Assembly: GCF_018688375.1 (NCBI RefSeq) | Contig: NZ_CP061318.1 | Span: 1,674,001-1,738,000 of the forward strand | Reading direction: 5' to 3' | Source: Polynucleobacter sp. AP-Ainpum-60-G11 | GTDB lineage: Bacteria > Pseudomonadota > Gammaproteobacteria > Burkholderiales > Burkholderiaceae | DNA length: 64,000 nt | Shown here: positions 57,199 through 64,000 of the stretch, in pieces | How the letters are laid out: each line of letters opens with the position of its first letter | Position numbering within the stretch: the stretch's first letter is position 1 | The notes under the pieces: model-generated | Seen by the model: the letters and a program-made list of their open reading frames with translations, nothing else | Database searches by the model: none | Told to the model about the DNA's origin: nothing | Translations under genes and position numbers: made by a program

Positions 57199-57642
57199 CT
57201 AAGCCGCAGAGAACAATTGCAGAATAGCCGCACCATTGCTGGGAGAAAAACATTTACTAGCAGCATCCGCAAACGGCAGCCACTCATAGGCGACATGCTC
57301 TCTGGGAGCCAATTGAACTTGAGTAGCATCTGGTACCAACAGTGAGAACCAATGCTCGACATTTCTAGTCACTCCAGGGGCGTAGCGGTGACGCCACTGC
57401 GGATAGATTTCATACTCAATCTGATGATGCATATCTTGTAGAGAGCCCATGGGGAGGGCGGCAACATCAATTCCAGTCTCCTCAAAAACCTCGCGTGCAG
57501 CGGCGACCTTGAGATCTTCATCAATAGCATCAACACTGCCAGTAACAGATTGCCAGAAGTTGGCTTTATCGGCCCGCTCTATCAGCAAGACCTCCCCATT
57601 CGATTTGTAAATAACCACTAAAACCGAAATGGGGATTTTCAA
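57199..57642 (-). CDS. nudB: Dihydroneopterin triphosphate diphosphatase
   Basis: Nudix enzyme of folate synthesis. 147 residues with the Nudix box ending AAAREVFEETGI; the loop before it (GSVDAIDE) is one residue longer than the canonical box, as I recall for other betaproteobacterial NudB. WQSVTGS and HVAYEWLPFADA are family typical. It lies 21 bases after aspS, its usual neighbour. Confidence 0.93.
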   Translation of the reverse strand: MKIPISVLVVIYKSNGEVLLIERADKANFWQSVTGSVDAIDEDLKVAAAREVFEETGIDVAALPMGSLQDMHHQIEYEIYPQWRHRYAPGVTRNVEHWFSLLVPDATQVQLAPREHVAYEWLPFADAASKCFSPSNGAAILQLFSAA

Positions 57643-57663
57643 GATGCTTTAAGACTTTCCTGC

Positions 57664-59463
57664 TTAAGCAGCTGGAGCAGCTTGGCGCAAACGAATATGC
57701 AATTCTTTTAGCTGACGCTCATCCACTGGGCTAGGAGCCTGCGTCAATAAGCACTGCGCACGTTGCGTTTTAGGGAATGCGATCACATCACGAATAGATT
57801 CAGCTCCGGTCATCATTGTGACGATGCGATCCAAACCAAACGCAATACCACCATGCGGAGGCGCACCATATTGCAAGGCATCTAACAAGAATCCAAACTT
57901 GGCCTGCGCTTCTTCAGGACCAATTTTCAATGCACGGAATACTTGACTCTGTACTACCTCTTGATGAATACGGACTGATCCGCCACCAATCTCACTACCG
58001 TTCAGAACCATGTCATAGGCTTTAGCTAAGCACTTACCAGGATTGGATTCGAGGTACTGCATATGCTCATCTTTAGGGCTTGTAAATGGATGGTGACATG
58101 CAACCCAACGGGCATTGTCTTCGTCATACTCAAACATCGGGAAGTCCACTACCCACAACGGCTTCCAACCTTCGGTGGAGAGGCCATGCTCTTTACCCCA
58201 AGCAGAATGACCAATTTTCAAACGCAAGCCACCGATAGCGTCATTGACTACCTTTTCTTTATCAGCACCGAAGAAAATAATATCGCCATCTTTTGCACCA
58301 GTGCGCTTCAAGATGCCTTCAATCGCAGCATCATGCAAGTTCTTCACGATTGGTGACTGCAAACCATTGCGACCTTCAGCAACTGAGTTCACCTTGATCC
58401 ACGCCAAACCTTTGGCGCCATAGATTGCTACGAATTGAGTGTAGTCATCAATTTCACTACGGCTAATTTCAGCACCACCAGGTACGCACAAACCAACTAC
58501 GCGCCCACCCTCTTGGTTTGCTGCGCCAGAGAATACTTTGAAATCCACATCTTTCATCAAGTCAGTCAATTCTGTGAACTCAAAATTCACACGCAGATCT
58601 GGCTTATCTGAACCGAAGCGCGCCATACCTTCTGAGTAAGGCATCGTTGGGAATGGATTAGGCAACTCAACATTCATGGTGGTTTTGAAAATATGACGGA
58701 TCATGTTCTCAAATAACTCACGGATTTCTAATTCGTCCAAGAAAGCTGTTTCACAGTCAATCTGAGTAAATTCAGGCTGACGGTCAGCACGCAAATCTTC
58801 GTCTCGGAAACACTTCGTAATCTGGTAGTAGCGATCAAAGCCAGCCACCATCAACAACTGTTTAAACAGCTGGGGGGACTGTGGCAATGCAAAGAACTGA
58901 CCATCATGAACGCGAGATGGGACTAAATAGTCACGCGCGCCTTCGGGGGTACTCTTGGTCAACATCGGTGTTTCGATATCAATAAAGCCCGCTGCATCCA
59001 AGTAGCGACGGCATTCCATAGCGACGTTATAACGCAAACGCAAATTCTTTTGCATTTGCGGGCGACGCAAATCCAGTACGCGGTGGGTTAAGCGAGTGGT
59101 CTCAGATAAGTTCTCATCTTCCAATTGGAATGGAGGGGTAATAGACGCATTAAGAATGACTAAGCTATGGCAAAGTACTTCAATCTTTCCGCTCACTAAA
59201 TCATTGTTTTCAGTGCCGGCAGGACGTGCACGTACCAAGCCTTTGATCTGAATACAAAACTCGTTACGCACTTGCTCAGCCAAGGCAAACATCTCTGGGC
59301 GATCTGGATCGCACACTACTTGCACAAAACCTTGGTGATCACGCAAGTCAATAAAGATCACACCACCGTGGTCACGGCGACGATTCACCCAACCTGAGAG
59401 TGTAATTTCTTGACCAATGAGTGTTTCAGTTACCTGACCGCAGGTATGACTTCGCATCGACAT
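57664..59463 (-). CDS. aspS: Aspartyl-tRNA synthetase
   Basis: Class IIb synthetase. 599 residues: OB-fold anticodon domain ([18 protein letters not shown]), catalytic motif 2 [19 protein letters not shown], bacterial GAD insertion, and motif 3 [13 protein letters not shown]. Whether it also charges tRNA-Asn cannot be told from sequence alone. Sits 16 bases after the DUF502 gene. Confidence 0.97.
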   Translation of the reverse strand: MSMRSHTCGQVTETLIGQEITLSGWVNRRRDHGGVIFIDLRDHQGFVQVVCDPDRPEMFALAEQVRNEFCIQIKGLVRARPAGTENNDLVSGKIEVLCHSLVILNASITPPFQLEDENLSETTRLTHRVLDLRRPQMQKNLRLRYNVAMECRRYLDAAGFIDIETPMLTKSTPEGARDYLVPSRVHDGQFFALPQSPQLFKQLLMVAGFDRYYQITKCFRDEDLRADRQPEFTQIDCETAFLDELEIRELFENMIRHIFKTTMNVELPNPFPTMPYSEGMARFGSDKPDLRVNFEFTELTDLMKDVDFKVFSGAANQEGGRVVGLCVPGGAEISRSEIDDYTQFVAIYGAKGLAWIKVNSVAEGRNGLQSPIVKNLHDAAIEGILKRTGAKDGDIIFFGADKEKVVNDAIGGLRLKIGHSAWGKEHGLSTEGWKPLWVVDFPMFEYDEDNARWVACHHPFTSPKDEHMQYLESNPGKCLAKAYDMVLNGSEIGGGSVRIHQEVVQSQVFRALKIGPEEAQAKFGFLLDALQYGAPPHGGIAFGLDRIVTMMTGAESIRDVIAFPKTQRAQCLLTQAPSPVDERQLKELHIRLRQAAPAA

Positions 59464-59479
59464 AACAATTTCCTATAAA

Positions 59480-60133
59480 TCAAAGATGATGGCTTGACCC
59501 AATAGCGGTCATGCCAGTTGAACTGGTGGGAGGAACAGATCCCATTGAAACAATATGTTTGAGCGCCTCTTCGACACTCATCTCTAATTCAATAGTGTGT
59601 GCGCGCGGGACGATCATAAAAAATCCAGAAGTTGGATTTGGCGTAGTTGGCAAAAATACATTCACATAATCTTCACCCAACTTCGCAGCAACTTCTTTTG
59701 CTGGCATACCAGTCTGGAACGCAATCGCCCAAGAATCTGCATGCGGATAACGAATTAATAATGCTTTGCTAAATGCTTGGCCACTTCCAGAAAATAAGGT
59801 GGAAGAGACTTGTTGAACGCTGGAGTAGATTGATCGCACAATCGGAATGCGATTCATCTGCTTATTCCACATCTTGATCCACCACTGCCCGGCAAAACTA
59901 ATTGCAACTAAGCCAGTCATCATGATGACCGAAACCACAATCAAAATACCAACACCCGGTAACTCACGGAAATGCTGTAGATCGGCAGCAAACTGATTGG
60001 GGAATACGGCAATAATGGCATGCATTACAGAGCCAAAAACACCATCGAGCAGGCCCAAGCCCCATGCAATCACCCAAATGGTGATTGACATCGGTGCCCA
60101 CACCAAAATGCCTGCGATAAAGTATTTTTTCAT
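59480..60133 (-). CDS. DUF502 family membrane protein
   Basis: 217 residues: two membrane helices (about 4-32 and 62-85), then a soluble domain with IPIVRSIYSSVQQVSSTLFS, a family hallmark. Function unknown; in Betaproteobacteria it usually lies next to aspS, often with an FmdB zinc-ribbon gene, which is absent in this 64-base gap. Confidence 0.9.
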   Translation of the reverse strand: MKKYFIAGILVWAPMSITIWVIAWGLGLLDGVFGSVMHAIIAVFPNQFAADLQHFRELPGVGILIVVSVIMMTGLVAISFAGQWWIKMWNKQMNRIPIVRSIYSSVQQVSSTLFSGSGQAFSKALLIRYPHADSWAIAFQTGMPAKEVAAKLGEDYVNVFLPTTPNPTSGFFMIVPRAHTIELEMSVEEALKHIVSMGSVPPTSSTGMTAIGSSHHL

Positions 60134-60197
60134 TTGCCTATGCTTACGCTTTGCCTAACCTGGCATTTTAGCGGTTTAAGCGCCGGCCGGCGACAGA

Positions 60198-61784
60198 CTA
60201 GTACAGACCAAGGCCGATTATCAGAATCCCAGCCAAAAAGCCGCCTGCAAAGAGCAAAGCGCCAGCCAAGAGGCGATGGGTGCGTCTTTCCTGTAATAAA
60301 AGGCCTTTTAAGACCTCTAATTCAGCATTTGACTCCTTACGAGGGGTGTGTGCTTGCGCCAAACTCTCGGCAATCAGCCGTGGCAAGGTTGGCAAAATTT
60401 GCGCCCAACTAGGTGCTTCAGCCTTAATGCCATCCACCAGAGCCCGCCAACCTAACTGCTGACTGATCCATTTTTCTAAAATTGGCTTAGCAGTCTTCCA
60501 AAGGTCGAGATCTGGATCAAGCTGACGCGCCAGACCCTCGACATTTAATAAAGTCTTTTGGAGCAACGTGAGTTGCGGCTGAATCTCCACCTTGAAGCGG
60601 CGTGATGTTTGGAACAAACGCATCAACACGATTCCAAGAGAAATTTCTTTTAGAGGGCGATCAAAATAGGGCTCGCAAACAGAACGTACTGCACCTTCTA
60701 GCTCCTCAACACGAGTATTGGCTGGAACCCAGCCAGACTCAATATGTAATTCAGCCACTCGACGGTAATCACGATTAAAGAAAGCTAGAAAATTTAACGC
60801 CAAATAACTTTTATCTGTCTGACTTAAGGCGCCAACGATCCCAAAATCCAAAGAAATAAATCGGCCAAAAGTCTCGGGCTCAAGACTAATCATGATGTTG
60901 CCAGGATGCATGTCGGCGTGAAAGAAGCCGTGCTCAAAAACTTGCGTGAAAAATATTTCAACGCCATCTGCAGCAAGCTTTTTAAAATCAACTCCAGCTG
61001 CCTTCAACTCTGTAGTACGTCCAATCGAGATGCCATTCATCCTTTCCATCACGATGACATTCGTGTGACATAAGTCCCAATACATCTCAGGAATCATTAA
61101 CTTTTTAGAGTCAACAAAATAGCGACGTAACTGACTTGCATTTGCTGCTTCACGCATCAGATCTAATTCATCATGCAAATGAGTATCAAATTCGGCAACG
61201 TTTTCACGGGGCTTCAAGCGACGCCCATCCTCAGAAAGTCGCTCGATAATTTTTGCTAAGTCATAAAGCAAAGCAAGATCGCCATCAATGATTGGCAGAA
61301 TCCCAGGACGCAGGACTTTGATTGCTACAGCACGACCTTCCCATTCCGGATGCTTTTGGGTGCCGCGCAATAATCCAAAGTGCACCTGGGCTACAGAGGC
61401 ACTAGCCACAGGGGTTGCATCAAAACTAATAAATACTTCTTCGATAGATTGACCCAGCGCCTGTTCAATCAAGCGACAAGATTCATCGTTAGAAAATGGT
61501 GGGACTTGATCTTGCAACTTCGCCAATTCATCGGCGATGTCTTCTGGCAATAAATCACGTCGAGTAGAAAGTACTTGCCCAAACTTCACAAAGATTGGTC
61601 CAAGCGCCTCTAAAGTCAAGCGAATACGCTCACCCCTAGGCAGAGACTGTCCTGGTGAAGTCCAACAAAGAATTGTTAATAGACCGCGACGAATACCGGG
61701 CTTCAAAATATCGCGTAACAATGGCAGTAAGCCATAGCGCCATGCAGTAAAGAAAATAAAAGAAAGACGGGCTAGGCGACGCAC
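60198..61784 (-). CDS. ubiB: Ubiquinone biosynthesis protein UbiB
   Basis: ABC1/ADCK-type atypical kinase/ATPase needed for ubiquinone synthesis. 528 residues: the [16 protein letters not shown] motif, the ATP lysine in VAIKVLRP, catalytic loop [10 protein letters not shown] and DFG in SLDFGIVG. Two C-terminal membrane helices ([18 protein letters not shown]). Follows ubiJ by 6 bases. Confidence 0.96.
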   Translation of the reverse strand: MRRLARLSFIFFTAWRYGLLPLLRDILKPGIRRGLLTILCWTSPGQSLPRGERIRLTLEALGPIFVKFGQVLSTRRDLLPEDIADELAKLQDQVPPFSNDESCRLIEQALGQSIEEVFISFDATPVASASVAQVHFGLLRGTQKHPEWEGRAVAIKVLRPGILPIIDGDLALLYDLAKIIERLSEDGRRLKPRENVAEFDTHLHDELDLMREAANASQLRRYFVDSKKLMIPEMYWDLCHTNVIVMERMNGISIGRTTELKAAGVDFKKLAADGVEIFFTQVFEHGFFHADMHPGNIMISLEPETFGRFISLDFGIVGALSQTDKSYLALNFLAFFNRDYRRVAELHIESGWVPANTRVEELEGAVRSVCEPYFDRPLKEISLGIVLMRLFQTSRRFKVEIQPQLTLLQKTLLNVEGLARQLDPDLDLWKTAKPILEKWISQQLGWRALVDGIKAEAPSWAQILPTLPRLIAESLAQAHTPRKESNAELEVLKGLLLQERRTHRLLAGALLFAGGFLAGILIIGLGLY

Positions 61785-61790
61785 AATGAA

Positions 61791-62408
61791 TTAACCTTTT
61801 CGCTCTAAAAGTTGAATGCGCTTTTCTAGACGATCAACTGCATCACGCATTGAATTTAATTCATTTTTACGAATCATAAAATCCCGTTTATTCAAAAGTA
61901 CTTTTCTTTCTTCGCTCACATACTCCACGACATTTTCAAGTAGATCAGTCGCAGCGGCCCTTCCAGCAGAAACGAATTTCTTGCCTTGACGAACAGCAAA
62001 GTTCGCAGGGGCATCTCCAATAAAACGCGCCAGATCCTCTTCATACTCCCACCGAATCTGACCTGCTAAGCGGCCTAATAATTGCGCTAGGTCAGCATCA
62101 CCGGTAATCTTGACTGACTTCATGGCTTGCTCTCGCAAATTACCAGGGCCACCAGTCAAGGCGCTGAGTGCTTCTGCGGAGACTTCCAGCTCAAGCGATG
62201 GATCATCTGTGTTCGTTAATGCAAGCAAGGAGCCATCAGGGCCTATCTCAATGCACAGCCTGCCAATTGGCAGGCTCAGCAAAATCACCTTGCCAGCATG
62301 GTGAGACAACTCAGCCATAGCCCATGGCTCAGCCTTGAGAACATGGTTTATTGCCCGACAAGCAGCTGATGCAGCAATATGGTGCGTTGGAAGAGAAGTG
62401 GTGGTCAT
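61791..62408 (-). CDS. ubiJ: Ubiquinone biosynthesis accessory factor UbiJ (SCP2 domain)
   Basis: Lipid-binding scaffold of the soluble ubiquinone complex. I chose the ATG at 62406-62408 (205 residues, MTTTSLPTHH); the longer ORF from 62507 would run through a terminator and the end of the Tim44-like gene. SCP2-like N-terminal domain and a C-terminal coiled coil (AVDRLEKRIQLLERKG) are visible. Flanked by ubiB and ubiE as usual. Confidence 0.92.
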   Translation of the reverse strand: MTTTSLPTHHIAASAACRAINHVLKAEPWAMAELSHHAGKVILLSLPIGRLCIEIGPDGSLLALTNTDDPSLELEVSAEALSALTGGPGNLREQAMKSVKITGDADLAQLLGRLAGQIRWEYEEDLARFIGDAPANFAVRQGKKFVSAGRAAATDLLENVVEYVSEERKVLLNKRDFMIRKNELNSMRDAVDRLEKRIQLLERKG

Positions 62409-62414
62409 TAGTGT

Positions 62415-62440
62415 AAAAAACCCGCACAAGTGCGGGCTTT
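62415..62440 (-). terminator. Intrinsic terminator after the Tim44-like gene
   Basis: Minus strand CCCGCA-CTTG-TGCGGG followed by six T, between the Tim44-like stop (62461) and the ubiJ start (62408). ubiJ-ubiB therefore need read-through or their own promoter. Confidence 0.8.
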
Positions 62441-62460
62441 CAGTGGAAAGTACCTTAAGC

Positions 62461-63372
62461 TTAAACCAACTGCGAAATACCCGCCAGTACCCAGCCCCCA
62501 GGACCACTTACCGGCTTACTTAAGTTCCAAATTTCAGAGAAGTTATTTGGTTGTGCGCCAGCTTGCTCACGAATCATGCCCGTGAACTGCACACTACAGT
62601 AGTAAGTATTGTCAGCTGTCTCAATTCCAAGCAACTGCGCATTCAAAGTAACGACATCTGTTTGATTGGAGCTATCAGCACGCCCCGCTAGGTCTTGCTC
62701 AATCGTCGCGAACATCTCCGGCGTGGTGTACTCACGCAAAGCTGGTAAGTCACCCTGATCCCATGCTTTTTGGAGTGTTGAGAAATACTGCTTGGCATTG
62801 TCCAGAAATGCGTACTCATCAAAACCAGGTGGCAGAGTAGATTGAAATGGTGCAGGCTCACTAGATACGCCACCAAATGCATTGGCAGCTGGTGCAAAAC
62901 CAGGCTCCTGCCTAGGTGTTTGATCTAGATTGCTACGTTGCATTCCTTGCGAAGTGACTTGTGGGCCTTTATTGGCGCCCGACAATGCAGGCATCATTCT
63001 TCTCATCAGAAACATAATGACAAAGCCTGCCAAAACAGCAATCAATAATCCAGTAATCAAAGATGACGCAGCCTCACCTAAACCAAAGTGAGATAAGAGA
63101 TATCCGATACCAAGTCCTGCAGCAAGTCCGCCGAGGATTCCACCCATACCACCAAAGCGACTAGGTGCAGGCGCCTGAGGGGCTGCAGCCGGTGTAGCAG
63201 GTTGAGCTTGTTGAGTTGGTTTTTGTGCAGGAGCAGCTTGTTTTTGCATTGGCGCACTTGGTGCTTTACCAATACTTTTACCGCCGCCTAAACGGGCAGC
63301 ATCAGCATGACCGACAGTGGCAAATATTAAGCTGACACTCAATAGAACTGCCTTGAAAAAATGCTTATTCAT
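62461..63372 (-). CDS. Tim44-like domain protein
   Basis: 303 residues: signal peptide ending near HADA (25), a Gln/Pro/Ala-rich spacer (40-70), a glycine-rich stretch (72-95), a membrane helix (about 103-124) and a C-terminal Tim44-like domain (LDNAKQYFSTLQKAWDQGDL, REYTTPEMF). The function of bacterial members is unknown. It is a standard neighbour of ubiE and ubiJ in Betaproteobacteria. Confidence 0.88.
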   Translation of the reverse strand: MNKHFFKAVLLSVSLIFATVGHADAARLGGGKSIGKAPSAPMQKQAAPAQKPTQQAQPATPAAAPQAPAPSRFGGMGGILGGLAAGLGIGYLLSHFGLGEAASSLITGLLIAVLAGFVIMFLMRRMMPALSGANKGPQVTSQGMQRSNLDQTPRQEPGFAPAANAFGGVSSEPAPFQSTLPPGFDEYAFLDNAKQYFSTLQKAWDQGDLPALREYTTPEMFATIEQDLAGRADSSNQTDVVTLNAQLLGIETADNTYYCSVQFTGMIREQAGAQPNNFSEIWNLSKPVSGPGGWVLAGISQLV

Positions 63373-63428
63373 CTTTTGATCTCCTATAGAACTACTCTAA
63401 TTCTGGACAGCTAAAAACTACAAATTCA

Positions 63429-64000
63429 TTAGTATTTAATACCAATATGCAGCGCAACGATACCCCCAGTCATCCTGTGGGTATCCACCCCATCAAAACC
63501 TACTCCCAACATCATTTCCTTTAGGGTTTCTGCGTCTGGATGCATCCGAATAGATTCTGCTAAATAACGATAGCTCTCAGAATCTTGCGCAATTTTTTCA
63601 CCCAACCAGGGCAATACTTTGAACGAGTAGGTGTCATAAACCGGCTGCAGAAAAGCATCCGGTTTCGAGAACTCTAGAACTAATACTCGGCCACCCGGCT
63701 TAATGACCCGCAACATCTCTTTCAAAGCAACATCTTTATGAGTCATATTGCGTAAACCAAAGGCTACCGTCACCACATCAAAGTGACCAGCAGGGAATGG
63801 GATTTTTTCTGCATCAAACTGAACACAAGGCAAAGCCAAGCCCTGATCAAGTAGTCGGTCACGACCAACACCCAACATCGATGCATTAATGTCACTTAAC
63901 CATACTTGGGCTTCTGGGTTATGGCCCCACGCTGCTGCACGCGCAAAGGCGGCTGCCAAGTCACCTGTACCACCAGCAATGTCCAATACTTTTTGTCCAG
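63429..64000 (-). CDS. ubiE: Ubiquinone/menaquinone methyltransferase UbiE (partial, N-terminus cut by window edge)
   Basis: C-methyltransferase of ubiquinone synthesis. About 190 C-terminal residues are in the window; the reading frame is open across the right edge, so the real start lies beyond 64000. Seen: SAM motif [43 protein letters not shown] and the terminal [12 protein letters not shown]. The internal TTG at 63986 is not a start. Confidence 0.95.
   Translation of the reverse strand, partial: GQKVLDIAGGTGDLAAAFARAAAWGHNPEAQVWLSDINASMLGVGRDRLLDQGLALPCVQFDAEKIPFPAGHFDVVTVAFGLRNMTHKDVALKEMLRVIKPGGRVLVLEFSKPDAFLQPVYDTYSFKVLPWLGEKIAQDSESYRYLAESIRMHPDAETLKEMMLGVGFDGVDTHRMTGGIVALHIGIKY

Noticed and set aside
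62409..62507. N-terminal extension of ubiJ
   Set aside because: The extension would be read through an intrinsic terminator and the end of the Tim44-like gene, and it adds no SCP2-family residues. The ATG at 62406-62408 fits.
1..64000. Mobile elements, prophage, CRISPR arrays, toxin-antitoxin or defence islands
   Set aside because: No transposase, integrase, phage or Cas-like protein was seen and no long direct repeats. All recognised genes are conserved chromosomal types with similar composition.

Overview
The window looks like chromosomal core DNA of a free-living betaproteobacterium. Protein wording and gene order (lptD-surA-pdxA-rsmA, ubiE/Tim44/ubiJ/ubiB/DUF502/aspS, rplM-rpsI-argC-erpA, ruvCAB after purH) suggest Burkholderiaceae, most likely Polynucleobacter or a close relative. 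This is recognition from memory, not a database result. Genes are densely packed and often overlap. No insertion sequence, prophage, integron or CRISPR array was seen. Both window edges cut genes: sucD on the left and ubiE on the right.

Layout. 1-3.6 kb: sucCD and recX-recA, with a perfect LexA box before recA. 3.7-6.5 kb: DUF2878 membrane protein, a CAT-anticodon tRNA, a Tat-exported FAH-family protein, a small secreted protein and a MOSC protein ending in a 12-bp tandem repeat. 6.6-13.9 kb: an MHS-type transporter with a large periplasmic insert, a TRAP transporter (P-Q-M) with a gamma-glutamyltransferase-like gene, and a TRIC channel. 14-22 kb: maiA, AEC carrier, gamma carbonic anhydrase, amt, two small envelope proteins, htpG with a sigma-32-type promoter, a rhodanese and an ion antiporter. 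22-30.8 kb: miaB-ybeY-corC-lnt-glyQ-glyS-gmhB-plsC. 30.8-36.5 kb (minus): lptD-surA-pdxA-rsmA. 36.5-46.1 kb: amgK-murU-pepP-ubiH-like, dusB-fis, purH, ruvCAB. 46.1-52.9 kb: HPP protein, tyrS, anmK, erpA, argC, rpsI, rplM, a candidate small RNA, OsmC and RNase P RNA. 53-64 kb (minus): pyrC, glycerate kinase, Atm1-type ABC exporter, nudB, aspS, DUF502, ubiB, ubiJ, Tim44-like, ubiE.

How they work together. Most genes are housekeeping: TCA cycle, translation, recombination and SOS, outer-membrane assembly, ubiquinone synthesis and cell-wall recycling (anmK with amgK/murU). The TRAP/GGT and MHS genes provide organic-acid or amino-acid scavenging, as expected of an aquatic heterotroph. No obvious new multi-gene system is present. 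The most novel-looking signals are non-coding: a roughly 105-nt RNA with exposed anti-Shine-Dalgarno motifs upstream of rplM (sRNA or leader), a terminator-like hairpin inside recX, a 24-bp palindrome holding the stop codons of the convergent plsC and rsmA, and a 12-bp repeat array that includes the MOSC stop codon.
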